NCBI GenBank assembly: GCA_000063525.1
Contig: CT978603.1
Span: 925,105-989,104, forward strand
Source of the DNA: Synechococcus sp. RCC307
GTDB taxonomy: Bacteria > Cyanobacteriota > Cyanobacteriia > PCC-6307 > Cyanobiaceae
Length of the DNA stretch: 64,000 nucleotides
Direction of reading: 5' to 3'
Below, one piece after another: positions 49,098 through 57,957 of the stretch. The first letter of the stretch is position 1. Each line of letters begins with the position of its first letter. The position numbers were made by a program, and so were the translations under genes. The notes beneath the pieces were generated by a model. That model did not search any database. It had not been told where the DNA came from and worked only from the letters and a program-made list of their open reading frames with translations.

Positions 49098-49457
49098 ATG
49101 TTCAGCGGTTTGACCGATCTGGCGATGCGCCGCACTCCGTTGCAAGCCCTGGGGTTCTATCTCGCCTACAGCTTTGGACTGGTGATCGTTTTGGCCATCT
49201 TGGGTGCTGTGGTCGGCACCGTGGCTGGCCTGGTGTTTGGTGATGTCGCGATGGCGGTCAACAAAGCGATGACAGCCTTTGGGGCGATCTCAGCCATTGT
49301 TCTTTGTGGTGTCTTGGCAACCACCATCGCCCGCAAGCGCAACCTGCTCAGCGGCATCAATTTGGTGTTGCTTGTGCTGAGTTGGACCGGTCCTTTCCTC
49401 GGCGTTTTCATCGGCATGGCTCCCGTTGCGATCCTTGCCGCCCAACGCTCTGAATAG
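49098..49457 (+). CDS. Membrane protein, 119 residues
   Basis: ATG 49098 opens MFSGLTDLAMRRTPLQALGF; four hydrophobic stretches follow, with a basic loop (TTIARKRNLLSG) before the last two. The pattern suggests a four-helix inner membrane protein with positive-inside loops. Family not recognised. Confidence 0.65.
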   Translation: MFSGLTDLAMRRTPLQALGFYLAYSFGLVIVLAILGAVVGTVAGLVFGDVAMAVNKAMTAFGAISAIVLCGVLATTIARKRNLLSGINLVLLVLSWTGPFLGVFIGMAPVAILAAQRSE

Positions 49458-49510
49458 CTGATCAATTCCGGGGTGGTTCTGCGCCCTGGCGTTGTTTCGG
49501 CCCAAGCCGA

Positions 49511-49639
49511 TCAGTTGTTGATGGCTGGCTGGCAAGAGATCGTGCACTGCGCCTGAACGGGCTGGGCCGGTGGTGCGATGGCTAGGAGAAGGAGCAGCTG
49601 CACCAGTGCGGCGATGCGCTGGGGTTTGATCTGTGTCAT
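49511..49639 (-). CDS. Small exported peptide, 42 residues
   Basis: ATG 49639 opens MTQIKPQRIAALVQLLLLLA, a signal ending near PVQAQ, then a short mature part with a C-T-I-S-C motif. Mature length is only about 12 residues. Its start lies 4 nt after the stop of the upstream gene on the same strand. Confidence 0.5.
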   Translation of the reverse strand: MTQIKPQRIAALVQLLLLLAIAPPAQPVQAQCTISCQPAINN

Positions 49640-49642
49640 GGC

Positions 49643-49747
49643 TCAGTGCTGGGTTGTGTCCCCAGGGATCTGCTTGAGCAGTCGATAGGCGTAAGCCGTG
49701 GCGCCAAAGGCGAAGGCCACGCCAGCGGTGAATCCAAAGACGAACAT
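49643..49747 (-). CDS. Small membrane peptide, 34 residues
   Basis: ATG 49747 opens MFVFGFTAGVAFAFGATAYA, a Gly/Ala/Phe-rich membrane helix, then a short basic tail. It is directly upstream of the exported peptide gene and likely shares its transcript. Family not recognised. Confidence 0.5.
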   Translation of the reverse strand: MFVFGFTAGVAFAFGATAYAYRLLKQIPGDTTQH

Positions 49748-49822
49748 CGGTCTTTCTCGGCTGTTTCCAGCGTCGCGGCTGTCGATGGTTCACCGCTTCC
49801 CCCGTTTGGGTGAATGGGTGGC

Positions 49823-49969
49823 TCAGTCTTCGCTGGTGTCGGAGCTGGCGTGTCCGTGGTGGGGTTGGTCTTCGATAACCCCGTCTTCGGTCGGATCAAA
49901 GGCGCCGTATTCATCCTCATGGCGCCGGAGATAGTCCGCAAGGTCTTCAGGCGTTATCGATACGGTCAC
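49823..49969 (-). CDS. Small acidic protein, 48 residues
   Basis: The frame from GTG 49969 (TTG 49981 is an alternative) opens TVSITPEDLADYLRRHEDEY after the start residue. It continues acidic with a His-rich end (HHGHASSDTSED). The good protein-like composition supports coding on this strand rather than the competing plus frame. Family not recognised. Confidence 0.5.
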   Translation of the reverse strand: MTVSITPEDLADYLRRHEDEYGAFDPTEDGVIEDQPHHGHASSDTSED

Positions 49970-50107
49970 GAGAGAGCTCTCAAGCCTGCAACTTCACCTT
50001 TGCGCAGCTGGCGCCATAAACAAGGGGTTCAGCTGCATGAACAAATGTTTGGGGGGCCGGGGAATTTCCTTTGGCCAGCGCATTGTTGTCCCCTCTGGAG
50101 GAAGCGG

Positions 50108-50290
50108 ATGAGACGACCGATCAAGCTCACCAGCCCACCAGAAGGCTTTGAGTACTACCGGGTCTGCGATCCAGAAGGCGATTGCTACGTCGTCAGGGGA
50201 CTGCACAAAGTTCAGCGACTCATTGCGGAGATGCCTGAACTGATCGTCACCAAGATGCCCTCTCACTGGAGAGCCGAAGCCGCAGCGTGA
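50108..50290 (+). CDS. Small basic protein, 60 residues
   Basis: ATG 50108 is preceded by GGAGGAAG. The product begins MRRPIKLTSPPEGFEYYRVC with an ordered YVVRGLHKVQRLIAEMPELI, ending AEAAA. Two Cys (YRVCDPEGDC). Family not recognised. Confidence 0.6.
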   Translation: MRRPIKLTSPPEGFEYYRVCDPEGDCYVVRGLHKVQRLIAEMPELIVTKMPSHWRAEAAA

Positions 50291-50318
50291 TCATTTGCTC
50301 CGCAGCCCTTCTCTTGCC

Positions 50319-50534
50319 TCAGTGATATTCGCCGGGGTGCTCCTGCTTCGACACGGTCACCCGGCCCACCTTCTGGCCGGAGAAGCGCAGCAGCTCATCA
50401 CCTGAAAATTCAAAGCCCAGGCCAAAGGCAATGCGGGCCACGTCATCAGCTGTGGAGGCGGCCAGCACCTGCTGCTTGAGGCTCTCCTCTTGCTGCATCT
50501 TGCGCAGGAATGCCTTGAGTTGATCGAGGGCCAC
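50319..50534 (-). CDS. Nif11-family small protein
   Basis: The 71-residue product starts at GTG 50534 and reads MALDQLKAFLRKMQQEESLK with STADDVARIAFGLGFEFSGD, the Nif11 helical domain. In other cyanobacteria Nif11 domains serve as leaders of lanthipeptide (prochlorosin) precursors. Here there is no Gly-Gly-type cleavage site and no Cys core, and no synthetase lies nearby. A stand-alone Nif11 protein is likelier. Function unknown. Confidence 0.85.
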   Translation of the reverse strand: MALDQLKAFLRKMQQEESLKQQVLAASTADDVARIAFGLGFEFSGDELLRFSGQKVGRVTVSKQEHPGEYH

Positions 50535-50611
50535 GAGGTGCTCGGCAGTGGGGGGATCATCGCTGATGGCAGCGATGCGCCAGCATCAGCCCATTGATCA
50601 AACGCGCATCG

Positions 50612-50836
50612 ATGGGTTTGCAGCTGCAATCCGCTGAGTTCCTCCACGACGACGGCATCACCTATTGCATCCGCCGCGAGACCCTCGAGCAGGACTTCAC
50701 CATCTACGAAAAGCGCGGTGAGGAATGGGTTGATTGCGGCCTGGATCAGGCCGTGAAAGACGTGAACTTCGCTGAGTTCAAGCGGCTGGGCCTGTTGATC
50801 AAAAAGATCATGGATGCCGATCAGTGGCTCGCCTAA
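50612..50836 (+). CDS. Small cytosolic protein, 74 residues
   Basis: From ATG 50612 (ATG 50594 adds six residues) the product begins MGLQLQSAEFLHDDGITYCI. An ordered YEKRGEEWVDCGLDQAVKDV and a helical end (RLGLLIKKIMDADQWLA) follow. Good protein character. Family not recognised. Confidence 0.6.
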   Translation: MGLQLQSAEFLHDDGITYCIRRETLEQDFTIYEKRGEEWVDCGLDQAVKDVNFAEFKRLGLLIKKIMDADQWLA

Positions 50837-50852
50837 GGCGCTGCCCCTGAGC

Positions 50853-51092
50853 TCATTTGTGGCATTGGGCGCGAAAGCGATTTGAAGGGTTGGTGGCGCT
50901 GTGTTTGGTCTTGCGCCCGCTCACCCGTTTGCGCCACATCTTGAACGAGGAGGCTTTCATCTCTTGGCGCATCAGCTCGATCACCTCCTGTTCTGAAAGC
51001 CCGAATTGGTATTCGATCGCTTCAAAGGTTGTGCGGTCTTCCCAGGCCATCTCGATGATGCGATCGAGCTCATCGGGTTCAAAGCTGCGCAT
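50853..51092 (-). CDS. TIGR03643 (DUF2805) family protein
   Basis: The 79-residue protein begins MRSFEPDELDRIIEMAWEDR and has RTTFEAIEYQFGLSEQEVIE then MRQEMKASSFKMWRKRVSGR, the signature of TIGR03643, a helix-turn-helix-like small family whose role is unknown. Length is normal. It starts 4 nt after the stop of the P450 gene and is probably cotranscribed with it. Confidence 0.88.
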   Translation of the reverse strand: MRSFEPDELDRIIEMAWEDRTTFEAIEYQFGLSEQEVIELMRQEMKASSFKMWRKRVSGRKTKHSATNPSNRFRAQCHK

Positions 51093-51096
51093 GGCT

Positions 51097-52416
51097 CTAT
51101 CGCTCTGTTGCGGTAACCATCAGCCCGCTGCGTGGTGTGGGGCTGGGCACCAGCTGCAGCGCTAAATCCTGATCCGGCACCAGTTGCAGCTGCACCTTCT
51201 GCAGCAAGCCCACGGCCATCAGCCGGATCTCCAGTTCAGCCAGCGCTTTACCGAGGCACACCCGTTCGCCGCCGCCAAAGGGCAGCAGGGTTTGCTCAAA
51301 GGAGCCATCGAGATGGCGCTGCGGGCGGAATTCGCTCAAATCGGTGCCGCTGGTGGCGGCGGTTGGCGTCAGCGCCACCTGGATCACGCTGTTTTCAGGC
51401 ACCGCCACATCAGCCAGCTCAATCGCTTGCTTGCTGCGGCGAAAGAAGCCGCCCACCGGTGGTGTTTGCCGCATCACCTCCAGCACCGTGGCATCCAATT
51501 TTTCGGATTGCGGTGATGTGGCCGCTGGCCAAGGGGAGGCCATCACATCGCTGCTGAGCCACTCCATCACCTCGGGATGCAGCAGCAAAGCGCGGAACAG
51601 GCAGCTCAGCGATGAGGCGGTGGTTTCGTAGCCGGCAAAGAGAAGCAGCAGCAGTTGTTCCGCCAGATCGTCGTCATCCAGCGGGATGCCGGCTTCATCA
51701 AGGCCGCCGCTGATCAGATCCAGCCCGCCTTGGTTGCTGCCCTCTTGGAGCACCGCCTTGATGCGGTTCAGCAGCCGCTGGCGCGCGCCCATGGCTTTGG
51801 CAAAAGGGGTGCCGGGAATCGCCAAGGGAATAGAAAACAGGGCCTTGGTCCAGATCTCAAAATCTGCGAACAGCGCCTCCCTGCTTTCGCTATCGAGGCC
51901 CAGCACCGTGGTGGCAATCACGGCAAAGGCAAAGCGGCGCATGCGCCCGGCCAAGGACACCGGGCCATCAGCATTGATCAGCTCATCGGCGAGCTCATCC
52001 ACCAGGCCAATGATCGATGGCGTGTAGCGGGCGAGCGCTGCGCTGGAGAACAGCTGGCCCACCACGCGCCGGCGGGCTTTATGGCCGGCTCCGCTGCGGT
52101 TGGCCAATGAGCGGCTGCCCAGCAGTTTTTTCACGCTCTCCGGCCACCAGCCCTCTAAAGAGTCGCTTTGGCTGAACAGATCATTGATGGCCCGTTCACC
52201 TCGGATGAACACGATCGGCTGGGCCAGCAGCTTGGTGGCGAAGACATCGCCATAGGTTTCAAAGCGCCGCTGGGCAAAGCCCGGATCACCAAAGAAATCG
52301 AGGGTTTCCTTCAGGCCGCTCAGCGCACCGGTGTTGGGCAGAGGCTTGGCAGGCATGGACCCAGAGCGCGCAAGCGAACAAGTTATCGATTCCGCCTGCT
52401 CCGCTGACGCTGACAT
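51097..52416 (-). CDS. Cytochrome P450, CYP120-like
   Basis: The 439-residue enzyme has the I-helix oxygen-binding A-G-Y-E-T-T (LLLLLFAGYETTASSL), the E-x2-R motif (LEVMR) and the heme-binding F-G-G-G-E-R-V-C-L-G. Order and size are standard. The cyanobacterial CYP120 group hydroxylates retinoids in Synechocystis; the substrate here is only inferred. Start may be ATG 52416 or, closer to the family's usual N-terminus, ATG 52356. Electron partners are not in the window. Confidence 0.92.
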   Translation of the reverse strand: MSASAEQAESITCSLARSGSMPAKPLPNTGALSGLKETLDFFGDPGFAQRRFETYGDVFATKLLAQPIVFIRGERAINDLFSQSDSLEGWWPESVKKLLGSRSLANRSGAGHKARRRVVGQLFSSAALARYTPSIIGLVDELADELINADGPVSLAGRMRRFAFAVIATTVLGLDSESREALFADFEIWTKALFSIPLAIPGTPFAKAMGARQRLLNRIKAVLQEGSNQGGLDLISGGLDEAGIPLDDDDLAEQLLLLLFAGYETTASSLSCLFRALLLHPEVMEWLSSDVMASPWPAATSPQSEKLDATVLEVMRQTPPVGGFFRRSKQAIELADVAVPENSVIQVALTPTAATSGTDLSEFRPQRHLDGSFEQTLLPFGGGERVCLGKALAELEIRLMAVGLLQKVQLQLVPDQDLALQLVPSPTPRSGLMVTATER

Positions 52417-52443
52417 CAGAGCGCCAGCTGGCTAGCTGTCGTG

Positions 52444-52719
52444 ATGGATACACGCAGGGCCATGGAATTGAAGTTGCTGGTAATGGTTGTGGTGGCGCAC
52501 GTTGCCAGCGCTTTTTTCAGCAAAACCATCGCCGGGCAGAAAGCCCGCAGCAGCAAGAATTGGTTCTGGGCGGGGTTGATCTTTGGTCCGCTCGGTTTGA
52601 TCGCTGCGGTGGGTTTGGCCGACCGCCATCAGATCGTGTATCTGCGCCATTTGGCTGAAACCCAGGGCTATGAGCCGCGCCACAAGTGCGGCGGCAAAGC
52701 CAAGCGAGATTCGGATTAA
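52444..52719 (+). CDS. Small membrane protein, 91 residues
   Basis: From ATG 52444 the product has two hydrophobic segments (about 7-24 and 41-59), then a polar Lys/Arg-rich C-terminus with GYEPRHKCGGK. Divergent from the P450 gene by 27 nt. The C-terminal lysines suggest a cytosolic end. Family not recognised. Confidence 0.6.
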   Translation: MDTRRAMELKLLVMVVVAHVASAFFSKTIAGQKARSSKNWFWAGLIFGPLGLIAAVGLADRHQIVYLRHLAETQGYEPRHKCGGKAKRDSD

Positions 52720-52723
52720 GCGA

Positions 52724-52882
52724 TCACAGCCTTGGGGAGCTGATCGCTTCGTGTTGCCACAGCTGCGGCAAGGGGAACGCCCGGTTGTCGATGCCGCGGT
52801 TGGGCATGACAACTTGGTCGTAGACGATGAAGGCGTAAAGGCCGAAGCTCAAGCAAAGCGTGGCTGAAAACCAGGTCTGCAC
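52724..52882 (-). CDS. Small membrane protein, 52 residues
   Basis: The frame from GTG 52882 opens with a hydrophobic N-terminal half (FSATLCLSFGLYAFIV) and continues with a polar YDQVVMPNRGIDNRAFPL and PQLWQHEAI. No ATG precedes it. The sequence is protein-like across its length. It converges on the membrane gene at 52444-52719 with a 4-nt gap. Family not recognised. Confidence 0.5.
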   Translation of the reverse strand: MQTWFSATLCLSFGLYAFIVYDQVVMPNRGIDNRAFPLPQLWQHEAISSPRL

Positions 52883-52933
52883 GTGTTGTTGCTAGCCCGG
52901 CCAGTCTGTTGTGATCGCCTCTAGGAACAAGGC

Positions 52934-53560
52934 TTAGGCAGATTCAGACACACCTACAACTGAGGCGAAGGGGTCGCAGTCGGCATCGCGCTGCCAGGTG
53001 TATTCCGCGAAGTTGGCCGCCTGCTCGGCCGCCTGCTCGCTCACCAACTTGGCAATCACCGCCAGCGCCATATCAATCCCAGCCGACACGCCCGATGAGC
53101 TGAAGATCTTGCCGTCTTCCACCCAGCGCGCTTGCTGTTGCCACTGCACCTTCTCGCTTTGGGCGCTCGCCCAGGCAAAGGCCAGCTTGTTGCTGGTGGC
53201 GCGCAGGCCATCGAGCACCCCCGCTTTGGCCAGCAGGGCGCTGCCAGTGCACACCGAAGCCACCAGTTCAGCCAGCTGGGAGCGCTCGTTGAGCCAATCC
53301 AGCAGCACGGGGTTGTTCACCTCTCTCCTGGTGCCGATGCCGCCTGGCACCAGCAACACGTCGATGGCTGGAGCCGACTGGAACGAATCGTCGCAGACAC
53401 TTTTGGGGCCTTGGCGGCTGGCCACCACGCCGCCGGTTTCAGAGATCAAGCGGATCTCGAAATGTTCAGCCGCCAGGCCAAACATCTCCAGCGGGCCAAA
53501 CACATCGAGCAGTTCAAAGCCCTCAAACAGCACCACGCCAAGGGTTCGTTTGCTTCCCAT
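52934..53560 (-). CDS. DJ-1/PfpI superfamily protein
   Basis: The 208-residue protein has the nucleophile elbow VASVCTGSALLAKAG with Cys, an early FEGFELLD containing the supporting Glu, and a late SSGVSAGIDMAL. It is closest in style to isonitrile-hydratase/ThiJ-type members lacking an added DNA-binding domain. These enzymes act as deglycases, hydrolases or redox sensors. It lies 12 nt downstream of selO on the same strand. Confidence 0.88.
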   Translation of the reverse strand: MGSKRTLGVVLFEGFELLDVFGPLEMFGLAAEHFEIRLISETGGVVASRQGPKSVCDDSFQSAPAIDVLLVPGGIGTRREVNNPVLLDWLNERSQLAELVASVCTGSALLAKAGVLDGLRATSNKLAFAWASAQSEKVQWQQQARWVEDGKIFSSSGVSAGIDMALAVIAKLVSEQAAEQAANFAEYTWQRDADCDPFASVVGVSESA

Positions 53561-53571
53561 CGCTCTGCCGC

Positions 53572-55245
53572 TTACGACGAGCAGCTGTAGTGCGACACGC
53601 CGCCGGCGTTGAAGAACTCGCGCGGTTTGAGCTGGTCGTAGCGCGCCAGCTCAGCCGGCGGTGCTTCATAGGGCGTGCTGAACACCTGCTGCAGTTCCTT
53701 GATCAAGGTGGTGTCGCCTTCTCTGGCCTGCTCATAGGCCGGAGCCACCAGCCATTCCCGCCAGGTGATCGCTGGGTTGGCGCGTTTCATCGCCGCTGAG
53801 GCGCCATCGAGATTGCCTTGGCTCTCCAGCAGTTCGCGCCAGCGCTGCAGCCAACTGCTCCACTTGCCATCGAGCTCCTCCGTGCTGCCGGCGTAGAAGC
53901 TGGCTTTGAGCGGTTCGATCGTGTCTGGGATCTCGGAGAGCTGGCGGAAAAAGATCGTGTAATCGAGTTTGGAGGCCAGCATCAGCCCCAGCAGCTCTTG
54001 GGCAAGCTCAGGGGCTGGGGTGCTCAGGCCCAGCTTGCTGGCCCACATCCCGTTGATCGCCTCGGCCATCGCCTCGCCAAAGCCATCGCGCACGGCATCA
54101 AGCTCGGCTTCTGCTGTTGTGTTATCCGCCAGCAGCGGCCGCAGGGCCTTCCAGAACATCTGGTAGTTGGCTTCTGCCGCTGATGGTTGGTTGAAGAAAC
54201 AGAAGTGCTCGCCGCCGCCGGTCCAAGGCTGGAAGCGCAGATCAAACAGTTCGCAGAAGCCAAAGGGGCCGTAGTCGAGCGTGAAGCCGCCGGCGGCGCA
54301 GTTGTCGCTGTTGAAGTTGCCTTGGCAGTAGCCAACCCTGATCCAGTTGGCGACTAGGGCCGTGAGCCGTCCGCGGAACAACCGCGCCAGCTCCAACACC
54401 TGATCGGCAAACGGCAGGTTGGGATCGATCTCGCCTTGGTAGTTGCGCTCGATCAGGTGCTCCACGATCATCCGCAGCTCGTTCATGGCTTCGGGGTGGG
54501 CGTTGCTGCGGGCGCGGCGGGCGAAGAGCTCCAGCTGGCCAACGCGCAAAAACGATGGGGCCACCCGGGTGCTGATCGCTGCTGGGTTGTCCACATAGAT
54601 GTCGGGATCAAACGAGCGTGAGTTCTCCGAATACCAAGGCCGCCGCACGTTTTCGGCGCGCGACATGTAGAGCGTCAGTGAGCGCGAGGTGGGCACGCCC
54701 AACGCATGCATCAGCTCTTGGGCCAGAAACTCCCGCACGCTGGAGCGCAGCACAGCGCGGCCATCAGCGCCCCGGCAATAGGGGGTGGGGCCGCCGCCCT
54801 TGAGCTGCATCTCCCAGCGTTTGCCATTGAAGACGCCTTCAAAAATTGAGATCGCCCGGCCATCGCCATAGCCATTGCCCGTGCCAAAGGGGCATTGCTG
54901 GATGTATTCGGTGCCGTAGATCGAGAGGGCATAGCCCGTGGCCCAGCCGTAGGGCCGCATGGCTCCAGTGGCCACGCGGCTATCGCCACTGAAGAGCCGT
55001 TGAAACTGCGCGTCTTGGGCCAAGGCGTCGCTGAGGCCCAGCTCCTTGAACAGCTCGCTGCTGTGGGCCAGGTATTCCGGTTCCGGGATCGCCGTTGGCG
55101 TCACCGGCACGAAGTGGCCGGAATACACCTGCCTGGGCTCATGGTCATCCCCATCGCTACTGGCCTGCGGGTCGGCCCGCAGCGTCTTCATCAATGAGTA
55201 GTCGGCCTGTTGGCTGAATTCAGCGAAGCTGGTGGTGGTTGGCAC
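53572..55245 (-). CDS. selO: SelO/YdiU protein adenylyltransferase
   Basis: The 557-residue pseudokinase shows [37 protein letters not shown] and [20 protein letters not shown], hallmark SelO regions whose metal-binding Asn and Asp lie in N-x-D-N. SelO transfers AMP from ATP to hydroxyl residues of proteins during oxidative stress. It ends in -C-S-S, the position where eukaryotic SelO holds selenocysteine. The start is GTG 55245; an ATG at 55191 is possible. Followed closely by the DJ-1/PfpI gene. Confidence 0.92.
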   Translation of the reverse strand: MPTTTSFAEFSQQADYSLMKTLRADPQASSDGDDHEPRQVYSGHFVPVTPTAIPEPEYLAHSSELFKELGLSDALAQDAQFQRLFSGDSRVATGAMRPYGWATGYALSIYGTEYIQQCPFGTGNGYGDGRAISIFEGVFNGKRWEMQLKGGGPTPYCRGADGRAVLRSSVREFLAQELMHALGVPTSRSLTLYMSRAENVRRPWYSENSRSFDPDIYVDNPAAISTRVAPSFLRVGQLELFARRARSNAHPEAMNELRMIVEHLIERNYQGEIDPNLPFADQVLELARLFRGRLTALVANWIRVGYCQGNFNSDNCAAGGFTLDYGPFGFCELFDLRFQPWTGGGEHFCFFNQPSAAEANYQMFWKALRPLLADNTTAEAELDAVRDGFGEAMAEAINGMWASKLGLSTPAPELAQELLGLMLASKLDYTIFFRQLSEIPDTIEPLKASFYAGSTEELDGKWSSWLQRWRELLESQGNLDGASAAMKRANPAITWREWLVAPAYEQAREGDTTLIKELQQVFSTPYEAPPAELARYDQLKPREFFNAGGVSHYSCSS

Positions 55246-55288
55246 AGAGTTGCTGGGTATCGGCCTGCCGCCTTTGCATCATCGGCGA

Positions 55289-55987
55289 TTAGAACCGGAT
55301 GCCGCTGCGGTTGGCGCTGGCGGGTTGGTTGATCGGCACCCAGGGCCGCCAGTGCTTCACCGCAAAGCGTTGTTCCGGTTTGGGGATGCCATGGGCGGTT
55401 GGTTTGAGCTGGGTGCGCCAGCCGCTGGTCCACTTGATCATCACGCTGCCGTTGTCCCGCAGCGTCCAGGAACCATCTGAGACCTTGTCGATGTTGTTGA
55501 AGGCCATTCCTGAGGAGGTGAGCACCGCCAGATAGGGCGGCTTCTCGCTTTGGGTGGGCTCGAGTTTGTAGGCCCCCACCCACCCCATCACCGGGCTGGT
55601 GAGCTGCACGGCTGTGCTCTCAGTCGTGAGCCCGCTGCCTGGTTTCCACGACCACTGCACCGCTCCAGCTGGACCCACTTGGATCGTGTCGATCCAGCCA
55701 TCGGTGTACGTGGAGCGGATCCCATTGCCCCAGGTCTGCCAACTGCCGCGCTGCAAGAGCTGGTCGCTCGCCATTCGGTGGGGCCGTCCCAGATTGGGAT
55801 GGCGTTTGCCGGTCACCGTCAATGAGCTGCCATCAGGCCACAGGATCAGGTTGAACGGCACGTTGTCTTCATCAACGAGCACCCAGGTGCCCATCATCCA
55901 GTCGGCATTGGGTTGGGGGAAGACGGCACGCAATAAAACCGCTCCCACCAGCAGTCCAGCCGCGGGTTTCAACCAAGAGAGGCCCAT
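55289..55987 (-). CDS. Exported or anchored protein, 232 residues
   Basis: From ATG 55987 the product begins MGLSWLKPAAGLLVGAVLLR, one hydrophobic anchor or signal. A beta-rich domain follows with W-M-M-G-T-W-V-L and L-x-V-T-G-K-R, reminiscent of small lipocalin-like or TIGR-type stress domains. No specific motif identified. A longer open frame to 56338 overlaps the divergent FAD gene and is unlikely. Function unknown. Confidence 0.6.
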   Translation of the reverse strand: MGLSWLKPAAGLLVGAVLLRAVFPQPNADWMMGTWVLVDEDNVPFNLILWPDGSSLTVTGKRHPNLGRPHRMASDQLLQRGSWQTWGNGIRSTYTDGWIDTIQVGPAGAVQWSWKPGSGLTTESTAVQLTSPVMGWVGAYKLEPTQSEKPPYLAVLTSSGMAFNNIDKVSDGSWTLRDNGSVMIKWTSGWRTQLKPTAHGIPKPEQRFAVKHWRPWVPINQPASANRSGIRF

Positions 55988-56076
55988 GGCAGCGTTGCTG
56001 GTGGTGTTGATGTAGCAGGGATTCGCAGCGGCTGCCGCCTGCCAAATTGAAGGGTGCTGCTGCTGGTTGCGCCCCC

Positions 56077-57723
56077 GTGATCCGCGTTCACCAGATCGCC
56101 CTGCCGCTGGATCACCCGCCCGAGGCGTTGCCCAAAGCGGTGGCCAAGCGCTTGAAGCTGCCGCTCGAGGCCCTCGGCGAGCTGCAGCTGTTTCGCCGCA
56201 GCGTGGATGCCCGCCACAAGGGCGCCATTGAGCTGGTTTACAGCGTTGATGTGCCGGTGGCCGATGAAGCCGCGGTGCTCGGCAAGCTGCGCCGTGATTC
56301 GCGGGTGATGGCCACCCCCGATCCCTTGGTGCGCCCATCGATCCCGGCGCCTGCTGCCTATGCCAATGGCCGCAGGCCCCGGCCGGTGGTGGTGGGTGCC
56401 GGGCCCTGCGGCTATTTCGCGGCTTTGTTTTTGGCCCAGCAGGGCTACCGGCCGCTTTTGCTGGAGCGCGGCAAGCCGGTGAAGCAGCGCACCGCCGACA
56501 CCTTTGGCTTTTGGAAAGGGCGCCTGCCGTTTAATCCGGCCTCCAATGCCCAGTTCGGTGAAGGCGGAGCGGGCACCTTCTCCGACGGCAAGCTCTATTC
56601 CGGCGTCAAGGAATCCAAGCGCCATGGCCGTTGGGTGTTAGAGGAGCTGGTGGAATCGGGCGCCAATCCCGAAATCCTGGTGCTCAACAAGCCCCACATC
56701 GGCACCTTCAAGCTGGTGGGGGTGGTGCGTCAGCTGCGTCAGCGCATCACCGATCTTGGTGGTGAGGTGCGCTTTGAGCATCACGTCACTGGTGTGGAGC
56801 TATCACCGGGCACACGCCAACTCAAGGCGTTGACCTTGGCCACAGGCGAGCGCATTGAAACCGATGCGGCTGTGTTTGCCGTGGGCCACAGCTCGCGCGA
56901 CACCTTTGCCTTGTTGCATGGCCAGGGCGTGGCGATGGAGCCCAAGCCCTTCTCGATCGGCTTTCGCATCGAGCATCCCCAGCCCTTGATCGATCAGGCC
57001 CGTTGGGGCGAGCACGCCGGCCACCCGATCCTCGGGGCAGCCGATTACAAGCTGGTGCACCACGCCAGCAATGGCCGCAGCGTCTACAGCTTCTGCATGT
57101 GCCCGGGCGGGCTGGTGGTGGGGGCCACCTCAGAAGAGGGCCGGGTGGTCACCAATGGCATGAGCCAATACAGCCGCAATGAACGCAATGCCAATAGCGG
57201 CATCGTTGTGGCGATCACTCCCGACGACTACCCCGGGGGACCCTTGGCTGGTGTTGATTTCCAGCGCGAGCTCGAATCACGCGCCTTTGTGCTGGGAGGC
57301 AGTAACTACAAAGCACCAGCCCAGCGCTTGGCTGATTTCCTGGCCGCCAAGCCCAGCAGCGATCTCGGCAGCGGCCGTCCTTCCTATGCCCCTGGCGTCA
57401 CGCCCACTGATCTCTCAACAGCCCTGCCGGAGTTTGCGATTGAGGCGATCCGCGAGGCCTTGCCCGCCTTTGCCAAACAGATCCCTGGTTTCGATCACCC
57501 CGATGCGGTGCTCACCGGCGTTGAAACCCGCACTAGCTCACCGCTCCGCATTACGCGCGGCATTGATCTGCAGAGCACCAACACCCCAGGGCTCTTCCCG
57601 GCTGGTGAAGGCGCTGGGTTTGCCGGCGGAATCCTTTCAGCTGGCATCGATGGACTACGCGTTGGGGAAGCCGTGGCGCGCCATCTCAGCGGTTTGCTGC
57701 AGGCCCAGCAGGCCAGCCAGTAG
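56077..57723 (+). CDS. FAD-dependent oxidoreductase of the COG2509 type
   Basis: The product from GTG 56077 has 548 residues; a TTG at 56047 would add ten. An N-terminal small domain (about 1-100) precedes a Rossmann FAD motif PVVVGAGPCGYFAALFLAQQ (the G-x-G-x2-G-type start). Later blocks include NAQFGEGGAGTFSDGKLYSG, which closely matches the COG2509 family of uncharacterised FAD-dependent dehydrogenases. Substrate unknown. Flavoprotein by motif. Confidence 0.85.
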   Translation: MIRVHQIALPLDHPPEALPKAVAKRLKLPLEALGELQLFRRSVDARHKGAIELVYSVDVPVADEAAVLGKLRRDSRVMATPDPLVRPSIPAPAAYANGRRPRPVVVGAGPCGYFAALFLAQQGYRPLLLERGKPVKQRTADTFGFWKGRLPFNPASNAQFGEGGAGTFSDGKLYSGVKESKRHGRWVLEELVESGANPEILVLNKPHIGTFKLVGVVRQLRQRITDLGGEVRFEHHVTGVELSPGTRQLKALTLATGERIETDAAVFAVGHSSRDTFALLHGQGVAMEPKPFSIGFRIEHPQPLIDQARWGEHAGHPILGAADYKLVHHASNGRSVYSFCMCPGGLVVGATSEEGRVVTNGMSQYSRNERNANSGIVVAITPDDYPGGPLAGVDFQRELESRAFVLGGSNYKAPAQRLADFLAAKPSSDLGSGRPSYAPGVTPTDLSTALPEFAIEAIREALPAFAKQIPGFDHPDAVLTGVETRTSSPLRITRGIDLQSTNTPGLFPAGEGAGFAGGILSAGIDGLRVGEAVARHLSGLLQAQQASQ

Positions 57724-57860
57724 CGGCTGGATTTTTTGCGCTAGCGCGAGTGTTGTTTGTAAACTGGGTGGAACTGCTCAAGTTCGCCAAAGAGTGATCA
57801 CGGCCACCACCGGTGTGTGTGAGCGCGGCGCACATTGATAGAGCACAACACCTACAGCCG

Positions 57861-57947
57861 ATGGAAATCATTGCTGTGCTTGGAATCATCGGCATCAGTG
57901 CGGCAATCGCCGCGAAGTTGACGCCGACATCAAAACCAGACGCCTGA
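57861..57947 (+). CDS. Possible 28-residue membrane peptide
   Basis: ATG 57861 opens MEIIAVLGIIGISAAIAAKL, one helix, then a short Thr/Ser/Pro tail. Such lone-helix peptides are common in cyanobacteria, but the ribosome site is weak. It lies 10 nt before the TerB-like gene. Confidence 0.38.
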   Translation: MEIIAVLGIIGISAAIAAKLTPTSKPDA

Positions 57948-57957
57948 TCGTGCCCTG

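Noticed and set aside
50319-50534. Lanthipeptide (prochlorosin-type) precursor
   Set aside because: Nif11 leader only; no cleavage site, no Cys in the tail, no modifying enzyme nearby.
53132-53590. Long plus-strand frames opposite DJ-1/PfpI and SelO
   Set aside because: They mirror the codon pattern of the well-supported minus-strand genes.
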